Shown here: positions 8,019-17,186 of the stretch, in pieces
Position numbering within the stretch: position 1 is the first letter of the stretch
Layout of the letters: each line of letters begins with the position of its first letter
Assembly: GCA_021736335.1 (NCBI GenBank)
Contig: JAIPGC010000005.1
Location: 1-44,108 of the forward strand
Reading direction: 5' to 3'
DNA length: 44,108 nucleotides
Source: Acholeplasmataceae bacterium
GTDB taxonomy: Bacteria; Bacillota_I; Bacilli_A; Acholeplasmatales; Acholeplasmataceae
Translations under genes and position numbers: made by a program
The notes under the pieces: generated by a model
What the model was told of the DNA's origin: nothing
The model's input: only the letters and a program-made list of their open reading frames with translations
Databases searched by the model: none

Positions 8019-10031
8019 ATGATATATTTTATTGATGGTATTGGGATATTTAGTAAGTTACTCCAAAATATAGTGTTGCTATTTGCACTTATTTTTATTT
8101 ATGCAGCAACTAACCTTAGTCCAGGTCCAACCAAGATTAAACAAAAAATACTTTTAGGATTTGTAATAGGTGGATTTGCTATCTTGCTCATGATGAACCC
8201 TTGGGAAATAGAAGCAGGTCTGATATTTGATACAAGATCGGCTTTATTTGCAGTCTCAGGTTTATTTTTTGGACCACTATCTACTTTAATTGGTGTACTT
8301 GTTGCTGTTGTATATCGAATTTTTTTAGGTGGAGGCGGCGTGTATGCTGGTGTAGCCACCATTATATCCACTGCTACCTTAGGTCTTCTTTGGTTTAGAA
8401 TTCGAAGAGTTCTACCTAAAATGTATATTGCAATTGAATATTATGTATTAGGATTAATTGCTCATATTGTCACTTTATTATGCTTTTTACTAATACCTTG
8501 GCCATTGGCATTTGAAGTCATAAGAAGTACCATACTATTATATTTAATACTCTTTCCAATAGTTACCATGCTATTAGCACTTTCACTGAACAATCAAAAA
8601 CAAAGATTAATTTCAACCGAACTTATCAATAAACAAAAATTATTGTTACAGTCAAGTTTAGATTCAACAAAAACCATGGAAATATTTGTTATTGATGCTA
8701 ATTATCAATATCTAGCCTTCAACCAGTTTCATGCAAGCAACATGAAACTTTACAATCATATAGAAATTCAAAAAGGGATGAACTATATTGATTGTATCAA
8801 TAGTGATAAAATGAAAAAACGCATCAAATCATCCATAGATACTGCACTATCAGGAGAAACAATAAAAAAAGTTATTGAAGTTGAAGTCAATAAAGGACAA
8901 TATCTCGAAGAGATTTATACACCTATAATAGATGAAAAGGGACTCATAACTGGGGCAACAATATTTTCTGAGGATGTCACTGAGAATTATTTACATGAAC
9001 TTTCAATACTCCATTTAAGTTATAGAGATCATTTGACAAATCTTTATAATAGACGCTATTATACTGAAGAACTAGCTAGATTAGATCATGATAAATATTT
9101 GCCTTTATCGATTGTTATTGCCGATATCAATGGATTGAAAATTATGAATGATGCATTTGGTCATCAGATGGGCGACCAATTATTAATCAAAGTTGCTAAT
9201 ATATTTGTTGAAACATTCAAAAAGGAAAGCAGAGTTACAAGAATTGGTGGGGATGAATTCATCATCTTAATGCCAAATACCACGACAGAAAATGCGCATT
9301 CACAAATTGAAATGCTCAGAAATCGTCTAGAAGAAGAAAAAATAATGGATATGGCCATTTCTGTATCCTTTGGAATAGCTACAAAAAATGAAGATGAACC
9401 CATTGAAGAGATTATCAAGGCTGCTGAAGATGATATGTATACACATAAGTTATTTGAAATCAATTCACATCGTAATGAAACAATTAAAACGATTATCAAT
9501 ACACTTCATGAAAAGAATCCACGAGAAGAACTTCATTCAGAAAGAGTATCTAGCATATGCAATCTCATAGGAAAAGCTTTAAATATGTCAATAGATGATT
9601 TAAAATTATTAACTCTTATTAGTCAACTCCACGATATTGGTAAAATTGGAATCGATGATTCCATCTTAAACAAGCCAGGCAAACTGACAGATAAAGAATG
9701 GGAAAGCATAAAGAAACATCCTGAAATCGGGTATAGAATTTTATCAACAGCACCTGAATATTCAGAAATTGCTCAAGATATTTTATCTCATCATGAAAGA
9801 TATGATGGGAAAGGATATCCAAGAGGTCTAAAAGCTGATGATATTCCTTTAAGAGCAAGAATCATATCCATTGCCGATGCTTATGATGCGATGATATCTG
9901 AACGCCCATACCGTAAAGCATTGACACATAATCAAGCTATTGAAGAAATAAAAATAAATGCTGGATCACAATTTGATCCAGCAATAGCTAAAATATTTAT
10001 TGAATTATTCAATGAATCAGAAGGCTTGTAG
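8019..10031 (+). CDS. Membrane sensor with GGDEF and HD-GYP domains (c-di-GMP turnover)
   Basis: 670 residues combining a diguanylate cyclase and a c-di-GMP phosphodiesterase. Residues 1-200 form a 5TM-5TMR_LYT-type sensor (several helices; FFGPLSTLIGVLVA and the GGGGVYAG loop are typical). Residues ~205-330 are PAS-like. GGDEF is intact at 410-414 (synthesis of c-di-GMP). The HD-GYP domain has HDIGK (His538, Asp539) and HHERYDGKGYP (591-601), so hydrolysis is also likely. The product-inhibition RxxD just before GGDEF is absent (KKES), so feedback may be lost. The membrane ligand is unknown; relatives of this sensor bind cell-wall or nucleotide-like signals. Monocistronic, with a strong terminator. 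Confidence 0.93.
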   Translation: MIYFIDGIGIFSKLLQNIVLLFALIFIYAATNLSPGPTKIKQKILLGFVIGGFAILLMMNPWEIEAGLIFDTRSALFAVSGLFFGPLSTLIGVLVAVVYRIFLGGGGVYAGVATIISTATLGLLWFRIRRVLPKMYIAIEYYVLGLIAHIVTLLCFLLIPWPLAFEVIRSTILLYLILFPIVTMLLALSLNNQKQRLISTELINKQKLLLQSSLDSTKTMEIFVIDANYQYLAFNQFHASNMKLYNHIEIQKGMNYIDCINSDKMKKRIKSSIDTALSGETIKKVIEVEVNKGQYLEEIYTPIIDEKGLITGATIFSEDVTENYLHELSILHLSYRDHLTNLYNRRYYTEELARLDHDKYLPLSIVIADINGLKIMNDAFGHQMGDQLLIKVANIFVETFKKESRVTRIGGDEFIILMPNTTTENAHSQIEMLRNRLEEEKIMDMAISVSFGIATKNEDEPIEEIIKAAEDDMYTHKLFEINSHRNETIKTIINTLHEKNPREELHSERVSSICNLIGKALNMSIDDLKLLTLISQLHDIGKIGIDDSILNKPGKLTDKEWESIKKHPEIGYRILSTAPEYSEIAQDILSHHERYDGKGYPRGLKADDIPLRARIISIADAYDAMISERPYRKALTHNQAIEEIKINAGSQFDPAIAKIFIELFNESEGL

Positions 10032-10043
10032 CCTTCTTTTTTT
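10019..10043 (+). terminator. Terminator after the GGDEF/HD-GYP gene
   Basis: AGAAGGC pairs perfectly with GCCTTCT across TTGTA and is followed by seven T. The left arm lies inside the last codons of the gene. The minus-strand gene from the other side ends within the T tract. Confidence 0.85.
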
Positions 10044-10542
10044 ATTTTTCTTTTGATTCATCTAAATGATTTTCTTGAGGATTAACCTGAGTTTTTGAAT
10101 ATTTATTTATTAGTTCGATAACCTTTGCTTCTTTAAAAAATATATACCACATACAAGTATTAAATATTATCATAAATAACATTCCTGTCCCAAGATCGCC
10201 TCCTTGAGGATTTGCCCCCACAAAAAAGAAAATCAAACCCCAAGTGATAATCAATGTACTCAATATTGTTACTATTTTAAATATTACTGAAGCTAATTTC
10301 GTTTTCTTTAATAAGACTAGTAGGATGTAAACAAATAACATAATAACAATGAGTGGTGTATAGAAATTCCCTCCAATTATTTTTGAAGACATAGAAATTG
10401 AATTTGCTGTACCAATGACATATGGCATTAATAATCCGATGAAGAAAAGTAATATTGAACCTGCTTTTATACTGAAAACAGTTAAACTTGTTCTATCGTA
10501 TGCTAATAATCTTTTGAATTCTACTACTATTTTATTCTTAAT
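10042..10542 (-). CDS. Small membrane protein, possible AUU start
   Basis: Unrecognised membrane protein with about four hydrophobic segments and a charged, Lys/Glu/Gln-rich C-terminal tail. The first ATG in frame is at 10428 and gives 128 residues, but that would cut a hydrophobic helix (SILLFFIGLLMPYVIG) in half and has no good ribosome site. The frame stays open upstream to a stop at 10567. An AAAGGAG lies five bases ahead of an ATT at 10540-10542, giving 166 residues beginning KNKIVVEFKRLLAYDR. There is no ATG, GTG or TTG in the extra part. I therefore propose AUU initiation; an upstream frameshift or the short form remain possible. Confidence 0.5.
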   Translation of the reverse strand: MKNKIVVEFKRLLAYDRTSLTVFSIKAGSILLFFIGLLMPYVIGTANSISMSSKIIGGNFYTPLIVIMLFVYILLVLLKKTKLASVIFKIVTILSTLIITWGLIFFFVGANPQGGDLGTGMLFMIIFNTCMWYIFFKEAKVIELINKYSKTQVNPQENHLDESKEK

Positions 10543-10718
10543 CTCTACTCCTTTTATTGATTGTATTTATTTTTATAGTAACATATTCATTTTTATATGT
10601 GTAGAGATTATTTTAATTTTTCATCATTTTTAATGTAAAAATATGTTGAAATCGTATTCATATAGTAATGTGTATACAAATCATGTATAATAAGTATTGT
10701 AATAAGTCGGAGGCATAT

Positions 10719-12137
10719 ATGAAAAGAAAAACTAAAATAGTATGTACTGTAGGACCCTCTATCGATACACCTGAAATGATTGAAAAAATGATTGATGCTG
10801 GTATGAATGTTGCCAGATTAAATTATTCACATGCAGATCATGTAGAGCATGGCAGAAGAATTGATATGATTCGCGAAGTAGCAAAGAAGAAGAATCGTTA
10901 TATTGGAATTATGGCAGATACTAAGGGACCAGAGATAAGAACTGGCCAATTTGAAAATGGTATCGCAACGTACAAAAAAGGTGATAAAGTTGAAGTTCTC
11001 AAAGAGCCAGTTTTAGGCACTAGAGAAAGATTTCATATAGATTGCAAAGAATTATTTGATGATATCCAAGTTGGAGATTATCTTCTTATCGATGATGGGA
11101 AGATGAAACTTACTGTACTAGAAGCGACAAATGATAAACTTTTATGTGAAATCAATAATTCTGGAAGCATTAGAACCAAAAAAGGTGTTAATGTTCCTAA
11201 CGTCAAATTATCCATGCCTTTCGTATCAGCAAAAGACCACGATGATATTGTATTTTCAGCTGAAAAAAGTGTTGATATGATTGCACTTTCCTTTGTTAGA
11301 AGAAAAGAAGATGTACTAGAAATTAGAGAAATTCTCAAAAAAGCTGGAAAACCTAAAATTGAACTGATTGCTAAAATTGAAAATCAAGAAGGTGTTGATA
11401 ATCTTGAATCGATTTTGGAAGTTAGTGATGGTGTCATGGTTGCTCGAGGAGATTTAGGTGTTGAAGTTTCAACTGAACTTGTTCCTCTATATCAAAAGAG
11501 AATTATTAAGATGGCTAATGCCATAGGTAAACCAGTCATCACAGCAACACATATGTTAGAATCAATGGTTTACTCACCAAGACCTACAAGAGCTGAAGCA
11601 TCCGATGTAGCAAATGCTATTCTAGATGGTTCTGATGCGATTATGCTATCTGGAGAATCAGCTGCAGGTGAATACCCTGTCGAAGCTGTATTAACGATGG
11701 ATACCATTGCAAAAGCAATAGAAGATAGTATTCCTTATGGTGAACGTTTGCAACGTGCCATTCAAACCAGTCAACAAACAGTCAATGATGCAATTGGAAT
11801 TGCAGTTAGCCAAACAGCATTAGCTTTACCAAAAGCAGAAGTCATTATTGCATTTACCGAAACAGGTGGTACTGCAAAGCGTATATGCAAATTTAGACCA
11901 TCTGTTCCTATTATTGCTGTTACTGATAGCATTGATACATGCCAGAAATTATCTTATTATTGGGGAGTCTTTGCAGCATTGAAAAGTATCGTAACTGATT
12001 TTTCTGTTTCAGATAAAACTGCAATTGAAGTAGCCAAAGAATTTGGATTCCAATCAGGAACAACTTTGATTATAACTTCAGGTTGGGCACAAAAACATGG
12101 ATCTACTAATACTTTAAGAATTATTGATATACCCTAA
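10719..12137 (+). CDS. pyk: Pyruvate kinase
   Basis: Converts phosphoenolpyruvate and ADP to pyruvate and ATP, the last step of glycolysis. It is 472 residues, the compact form without the extra C-terminal PEP-utiliser domain of Bacillus. Visible are the N-terminal KTKIVCTVGPS, the active-site signature around LIAKIENQEGV, ARGDLGVE, and the TATHMLESM and PTRAEASDVANA segments. The longer frame from 10668 is rejected because CGGAGG precedes this ATG. It is the main substrate-level phosphorylation gene in the window and feeds pyruvate to fermentation. It is probably monocistronic, ending in a strong hairpin. Confidence 0.97.
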   Translation: MKRKTKIVCTVGPSIDTPEMIEKMIDAGMNVARLNYSHADHVEHGRRIDMIREVAKKKNRYIGIMADTKGPEIRTGQFENGIATYKKGDKVEVLKEPVLGTRERFHIDCKELFDDIQVGDYLLIDDGKMKLTVLEATNDKLLCEINNSGSIRTKKGVNVPNVKLSMPFVSAKDHDDIVFSAEKSVDMIALSFVRRKEDVLEIREILKKAGKPKIELIAKIENQEGVDNLESILEVSDGVMVARGDLGVEVSTELVPLYQKRIIKMANAIGKPVITATHMLESMVYSPRPTRAEASDVANAILDGSDAIMLSGESAAGEYPVEAVLTMDTIAKAIEDSIPYGERLQRAIQTSQQTVNDAIGIAVSQTALALPKAEVIIAFTETGGTAKRICKFRPSVPIIAVTDSIDTCQKLSYYWGVFAALKSIVTDFSVSDKTAIEVAKEFGFQSGTTLIITSGWAQKHGSTNTLRIIDIP

Positions 12138-12141
12138 TGCA

Positions 12142-12168
12142 TAGTCTCACTTTGTGAGACTATTTTTA
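12142..12168 (+). terminator. Terminator after pyruvate kinase
   Basis: ATAGTCTCAC pairs perfectly with GTGAGACTAT around a TTT loop, followed by T residues. The next gene begins 14 bases later, so it may share some read-through. Confidence 0.85.
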
Positions 12169-12181
12169 ATGGAGGAAGACA

Positions 12182-12535
12182 ATGAAACGCAGTCAAATTC
12201 TTTTGTTTAATTCGATTTTGTTATCTATTTATTTGGTTGGTTCAATCCCATTCTACTTGACAGAAGGTTCAAGTCTTGAAAGATTTCCTATTGCCTCAGC
12301 AATCTATGTTTACATCATCGTTTTTCATGAGATATTTGTTCTTTTGGCAACATTTTTTCAATGGATAGGCTATTTTTCTAAATCAAGAGGATGGATTCGC
12401 TTTGCCAATTGGACACTGCTCGCTGGTGGTTTTTTAGGTATTTTGTTAATCATTCCAATCTTTGTGACGATACCTATCATTTTCATTAATATGATTAGCA
12501 AGAGCTCGAAAAAAAAGAAGGAAACTGATTCTTAG
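12182..12535 (+). CDS. Small membrane protein of unknown function
   Basis: 117 residues, not recognised. Hydrophobic segments lie at roughly 5-24, 38-65 and 76-105, and the tail is a lysine- and serine-rich KSSKKKKETDS. That is consistent with a three-helix inner-membrane protein whose tail is cytoplasmic. GGAGG seven bases before the ATG supports the start. It lies directly after the pyk terminator and ahead of a MATE gene, from which it is separated by another terminator. No enzyme motif is visible. Confidence 0.65.
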   Translation: MKRSQILLFNSILLSIYLVGSIPFYLTEGSSLERFPIASAIYVYIIVFHEIFVLLATFFQWIGYFSKSRGWIRFANWTLLAGGFLGILLIIPIFVTIPIIFINMISKSSKKKKETDS

Positions 12536-12576
12536 TTTCAATCATTACGTCTCAATTTGGAGATATTATTTTATGA

Positions 12577-12607
12577 CATATCAACTCTTTCGAGGTGATA
12601 TGTTTTT
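12577..12607 (+). terminator. Terminator after the small membrane protein gene
   Basis: CATATCAACTC pairs with GAGGTGATATG (one mismatch) across TTT and is followed by five T. It insulates the second MATE gene. Confidence 0.75.
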
Positions 12608-12644
12608 CAATGTTCATGCTATAATATTTAAGTTGAGGTGAATC

Positions 12645-14021
12645 ATGAATATTAAGAGTTTAATTGGGGATCGTGCATTTTATAAGCAACTCATTGCAGT
12701 TGCTGCTCCTTTGGTTTTACAACAGCTAATCACGACATCTGTACAATTAGTTGACAATATTATGGTTGGAACTTTGGGGAAGTCAGCAATTGGTTCAGTA
12801 TCCATAGTTAATCAGCTATATTTTATTGTCATTCTTATCACATTTGGTGCCATGGGTGGTGCTGGTGTTTTTTCTGCTCAATATTTTGGTTCTAAAGATT
12901 ATGAAAAACTCAAACAAACATTTAGATTTAAGTTACTTGTTGGTTTAATGGTGGCTATTTTATCATTTGTTTTGTTTTCTTTTTTTGGTGAATCGCTTCT
13001 AAGACTATTTACTGATAATCCAACAACTATTGCAGGTGGGCTGAGTTATTTAAATATAGCAAAATGGAGTGCATTTCCATGGATATTATCAGTTGCGATA
13101 TCCAATACTTTTCGTGAAACAGGCATAACAAAGCCATTATTAAAGATTTCTATTGCTGCTATTTTGACCAATACAGCACTTAATTTTGTTTTGATATTTG
13201 GATTGTTTGGATTTCCTGCACTTGGAGTTGTCGGTGCTGCAATCGCAACTTTAATTTCAAGATTTGTTGAACTGGGTTTGACTTTGATCTTATTGAAAAA
13301 AAGAGGGAAACTATTTAATACAAAACTATTGCAGTTATTTCATATCGAGAAAAAAATTCTCGCTGCAATCATTGTTATGGCGATACCTCTAACTCTTAAT
13401 GAAGCATTATGGTCTACAGGGCAAACTGTTTTTTTCCATGCATATTCAACTAGAGGTGATGATGCTTTGGCTGCTATGAGTATAACTGGTACAATAAGTC
13501 AACTTGTATTTGTCACTTTTGGGGGTATTGCTACAGCTGTTGCTGTACTTGTAGGCAATACTTTAGGTAGAAACCAACTTGCAGAAGCCAAAGATAATGC
13601 AAAGAAGTTAATTGCATTTTCAGTATTTATTGCTGCGCTTGCAGGAATCATTTTATTTGCATTAAGTTTTTTCATGCCTGGATTATATAATGTATCTGAT
13701 GAAGCGATTCATATAGCAGAATTCAATTTGCGAGTGAATGCACTATTTATTCCTGTTTTCTCATTTAATGTTGCTCTTTATTTCACTCTAAGATCAGGTG
13801 GTGACACAAAATCAACATTTTTAATGGATGCAGGTTTTATGTGGTTTGTTCCAGTTCCAATTTCTCTTATTTTGGCATATTTAACATCTTTGCCGGTCAT
13901 TTACATGTTTTTAATTGTACAAATGCTTGATATACCAAAAATGTTATTTGGCCTATCAAGATATCGAAAAGGACACTGGATAAAGAATCTTGCACTTGAT
14001 ACTGATCTACATGCAGATTAA
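12645..14021 (+). CDS. MATE family efflux transporter (second copy)
   Basis: 458 residues, about twelve membrane segments, exporter of the MATE superfamily. The start LIAVAAPLVLQQLITTSVQLVDNIMVG is the classic first helix, and LGVVGAAIATLISR marks the end of helix six. The second half starts near IVMAIPLTLNEALW. The substrate is unknown. It differs clearly from the MATE at 1644 and keeps both halves intact. The ribosome site TTGAGGTG lies ahead of the ATG. It ends 71 bases before the GGDEF/EAL gene without a clear terminator. Confidence 0.92.
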   Translation: MNIKSLIGDRAFYKQLIAVAAPLVLQQLITTSVQLVDNIMVGTLGKSAIGSVSIVNQLYFIVILITFGAMGGAGVFSAQYFGSKDYEKLKQTFRFKLLVGLMVAILSFVLFSFFGESLLRLFTDNPTTIAGGLSYLNIAKWSAFPWILSVAISNTFRETGITKPLLKISIAAILTNTALNFVLIFGLFGFPALGVVGAAIATLISRFVELGLTLILLKKRGKLFNTKLLQLFHIEKKILAAIIVMAIPLTLNEALWSTGQTVFFHAYSTRGDDALAAMSITGTISQLVFVTFGGIATAVAVLVGNTLGRNQLAEAKDNAKKLIAFSVFIAALAGIILFALSFFMPGLYNVSDEAIHIAEFNLRVNALFIPVFSFNVALYFTLRSGGDTKSTFLMDAGFMWFVPVPISLILAYLTSLPVIYMFLIVQMLDIPKMLFGLSRYRKGHWIKNLALDTDLHAD

Positions 14022-14092
14022 GTTTAATTTACTACCCATATGAAATAATTCATGTATAATGAGGTTAAATAGGACGTAAGCGAGGTGAACTT

Positions 14093-15736
14093 ATGGATTA
14101 TAAGAGCAATCAAAAACCGAATATCGATAAGAGACGTGATATCAATAATGATTTCAATGCTTCGCTTGTTACAGCTAAAATTATCATTTTTTACTTATTT
14201 ATAGGATTTACTTGGATACTTACCTCTGATTACTTTGTCAATCTGTTTTTTGATGACATAGAGGTTATCAATCAAATACAAAGCATTAAAGGCGCTTCCT
14301 ATGTTGTTATAACTGCATTGATATTTTATATCATCATTCATAAAAGCATTAAAATGTATGAAGTTACTATTAATGATCTTAAAAAAGCTTATATGGGTTT
14401 AGATTTAAGTCACCAAAAAACACTTGAGCTTGATGATAAGTTATTTAAACTTGCTTATTATGATTTACTCACAGATTTACCTAATAAAGTACTTCTAGAA
14501 AAGACTGTATCAAAGTATATTGAAGATCATCCTGATGATGGCATGATTGGTTTCATATATTTTGATATCGATGAGTTTAGTCATATCAATGAAGTCAAAG
14601 GCCACTCTATAGGTGATTTATTGCTAAAAAAAATTGCAGAATTATTGAGTTCTAAAATTAATGCTCCTCATATGTTAGCTCGTATGGGTGGTGATGAATT
14701 TGTTCTTGCATTATTTGGATTAAACCAACTCGAAACATATATTCCTCAGGTTGAAAGTTATATCAATTTGATTAGAACAACATTTGTCTTAGATGATGAT
14801 GATTTCTTTGTTACATATAGTGTTGGTGTGGCTTTATATCCAGATAATGGTAAAGATTACATCACTTTATTAAGACATGCAGATGCAGCACAATCTGTTG
14901 CAAAAGCTAAAGGTAAAGATCAAATTGTTATATTCGATGATGAAATGGTAACGATGATTAAACAACAAACAGAATTACTCAACTATTTGCGTCACGCAAT
15001 TACAAACAATGAATTCTCATTACATTACCAACCAATCATCAATCTTAAAAATGATCAAACGATTGGGGTGGAAGCTCTTATTCGTTGGCAACATCCCGTA
15101 AAAGGATTCATTCCTCCACTAGAGTTTATATCAATCTCAGAAAAAAATGGTTATATCAAAGAAATTTCTGAATGGGTATTTAAGGAAGTTGCACATCAAT
15201 ATGAGGCTTGGAATATAGAAGGTAAGGCATTTAGAATTTCAATCAACATTTCTCCAATCATGCTTATGTATGATCGGTTTATTCCTTACATGAATGAGTG
15301 GATCCAGACCTATCATTTGGATAGTTCTCAAATCACTTTAGAAATCACTGAATCAGCAATTATTGAAGATATCCAAAAAAGTGTACATGTGCTCAAACAG
15401 TTAAAAAAACTCGGATTCATTATTGCTCTAGATGATTTTGGAACCGGATATTCTTCATTAACCTACTTACAAAAATTGCCGATTGACATTATTAAAATAG
15501 ATCGAACCTTTATTAGCAATATCAAACCTAATACAGAAGAATTTCATGTGTTAAGATATATGATTGAGTTGGCTCATCACCTCAATTTAATTGTTGTTGC
15601 TGAAGGTATTGAGACAGTTGAACAAGCAAATATGGTAAAAAAATACGATGTTGATCTTGCTCAAGGTTATTTCTTCTGTAGACCTATGCCTCAACAAAGA
15701 ATCATTGAATATTTGAAGGAAACAGATTCAAATTAA
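14093..15736 (+). CDS. Membrane GGDEF/EAL protein (c-di-GMP turnover)
   Basis: 547 residues. Two N-terminal membrane segments (around 26-50 and 64-82) flank a short loop and are followed by a GGDEF domain (motif at 199-203, intact) and an EAL domain. The EAL domain keeps EALIRW (327-332), DDFGTGYSS (from Asp447) and AEGIET, the residues known to bind Mg2+ and c-di-GMP, so phosphodiesterase activity is likely. The RxxD inhibitory site before GGDEF is absent (NAPH). Which activity dominates cannot be told. CGAGGTGA precedes the start; a TATAAT box is at 14055. With the HD-GYP protein at 8019 it gives the organism two different c-di-GMP-degrading folds. Confidence 0.93.
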   Translation: MDYKSNQKPNIDKRRDINNDFNASLVTAKIIIFYLFIGFTWILTSDYFVNLFFDDIEVINQIQSIKGASYVVITALIFYIIIHKSIKMYEVTINDLKKAYMGLDLSHQKTLELDDKLFKLAYYDLLTDLPNKVLLEKTVSKYIEDHPDDGMIGFIYFDIDEFSHINEVKGHSIGDLLLKKIAELLSSKINAPHMLARMGGDEFVLALFGLNQLETYIPQVESYINLIRTTFVLDDDDFFVTYSVGVALYPDNGKDYITLLRHADAAQSVAKAKGKDQIVIFDDEMVTMIKQQTELLNYLRHAITNNEFSLHYQPIINLKNDQTIGVEALIRWQHPVKGFIPPLEFISISEKNGYIKEISEWVFKEVAHQYEAWNIEGKAFRISINISPIMLMYDRFIPYMNEWIQTYHLDSSQITLEITESAIIEDIQKSVHVLKQLKKLGFIIALDDFGTGYSSLTYLQKLPIDIIKIDRTFISNIKPNTEEFHVLRYMIELAHHLNLIVVAEGIETVEQANMVKKYDVDLAQGYFFCRPMPQQRIIEYLKETDSN

Positions 15737-15764
15737 AGCATCATTCATATCTTAAGGATTGCAA

Positions 15765-15797
15765 AAGTCTTTCTGTTCATTGGGAAGACTTTTTTTC
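15765..15797 (+). terminator. Terminator after the GGDEF/EAL gene
   Basis: AAGTCTTTCT pairs with GGGAAGACTT (two G-U) around an eight-base loop (GTTCATT region) and is followed by seven T. Confidence 0.8.
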
Positions 15798-15861
15798 TTG
15801 ATAAGGATATGATTAGATATTCTATTATGTTATAATTAATTTTAGTAAAGGAGATGATGTT

Positions 15862-17097
15862 ATGCCATCTAAAAATTTAATCAATAAATTAGCAAAATTA
15901 GCAGTTCAAGTAGGAGTCAATGTACAAAAAGATCAAATCGTTGTCGTTAGAGCATCAACCGAAACAAAAGAGATTACTCGTGAAGTTGTCAAAGAAGCTT
16001 ATCTAGCAGGAGCAAAAGAAGTGGTTGTTCAGTGGAGCGATGATTATGTTTCACATAGCCATTTATTTTACCAATCTATTGAATCTTTGACAAATATTCC
16101 ACAATGGCTTGTTATTCTTTATAAGGATTTAGTTGACAAAGGTGCGTGTTTTATTTCGATTAGTTCACCAGTACCAGGTCTAAATAAGGATATTAATCCA
16201 GAAAAAGCGCAAAAATCAGGTATTGCAATGCAAAAAGCCATTCATTTCTTTAGAGAACATATGATGGCAAATCGTTCACAATGGACAATTATTGCTGCAC
16301 CTAATACTGTATGGGCAAAGCAAGTATTTCCTAAATTGAGTGATGAAGATGCTCTTGAAGCTTTATGGCAAGCTATTTTTAAAGCATCTCGTGTTACAGA
16401 AAGTAATGATCCTGTTTCAGAGTGGGATGCACATAACAAAACATTATTAGCACATAACAAAGTCTTGAACAACTACAATTTTAAACAATTACATTTCAAA
16501 AATTCATTAGGAACTGATTTAATTGTTGAGCTTGTTAAAGATCATGTATGGGCAGGTGGGGGAGAACATTCTTCATCTGGAGTATACTTCAATCCAAATA
16601 TTCCAACAGAAGAAACATTTACAATGCCTTATAAATGGGGTACAAGAGGAAAAGTTGTAGCAACAGTACCTCTTAACTATCAAGGTAAACTTGTTGAAGA
16701 CTTCTGGTTTGAATTTAAAGATGGAAAAGTGGTTGATTATGGTGCAAGAAAAGAAAAAGATGCAATTACTAATCTATTATCTACTGATGAAGGTAGCAAA
16801 TATATTGGAGAAATCGCACTCATTTCTTATGACTCACCTATTTCAAACACAAAAACGCTATTCTTAAATACATTGTTTGATGAGAATGCATCATGTCATA
16901 TGGCACTTGGGAAAGCTTATCCAATGAATGTTAAAAATGGCGTTAATGAAACACTGGAAAACTTAGAAAAGATTGGATATAATAATTCAATGTCACATAC
17001 AGACTTTATGTTTGGTAGTCCTGATATGGAAATTATCGGCACAACACAGGATGGTAAAGAAGTCAAAGTTTTTGAAAATGGTAACTTCATTATTTAA
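15862..17097 (+). CDS. M29 family aminopeptidase
   Basis: 411-residue cytoplasmic metallo-aminopeptidase (AmpS/PepS/AmpT family) that removes N-terminal residues from peptides. The known dinuclear metal site of the family is visible: NIPTEETF, YIGEIAL, ASCHMALG with GKAYP, and HTDFMFGS supply the Glu, Glu, His, Tyr, His and Asp positions. Length is normal. An AAAGGAGATG site and an extended -10 box (TGt-TATAAT at 15828-15836) precede it. It is followed by a strong terminator, then an S9 peptidase gene, suggesting a neighbourhood devoted to peptide use. Confidence 0.93.
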   Translation: MPSKNLINKLAKLAVQVGVNVQKDQIVVVRASTETKEITREVVKEAYLAGAKEVVVQWSDDYVSHSHLFYQSIESLTNIPQWLVILYKDLVDKGACFISISSPVPGLNKDINPEKAQKSGIAMQKAIHFFREHMMANRSQWTIIAAPNTVWAKQVFPKLSDEDALEALWQAIFKASRVTESNDPVSEWDAHNKTLLAHNKVLNNYNFKQLHFKNSLGTDLIVELVKDHVWAGGGEHSSSGVYFNPNIPTEETFTMPYKWGTRGKVVATVPLNYQGKLVEDFWFEFKDGKVVDYGARKEKDAITNLLSTDEGSKYIGEIALISYDSPISNTKTLFLNTLFDENASCHMALGKAYPMNVKNGVNETLENLEKIGYNNSMSHTDFMFGSPDMEIIGTTQDGKEVKVFENGNFII

Positions 17098-17102
17098 TTA
17101 GA

Positions 17103-17128
17103 ATGCCACATAGTGGCATTTTTTTTTA
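17103..17128 (+). terminator. Terminator after the M29 aminopeptidase
   Basis: ATGCCAC pairs perfectly with GTGGCAT across ATA, followed by nine T. Confidence 0.88.
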
Positions 17129-17186
17129 TGGACAATTTGTTCTTTTCAATCTATAATGGATACATATAAAGAAAGTTGGCGAACCT

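Noticed and set aside
10668-10718. Upstream extension of pyruvate kinase to 10668
   Set aside because: The extra 17 residues are not part of the family, overlap a TATAAT box at 10686, and CGGAGG sits ahead of the later ATG.
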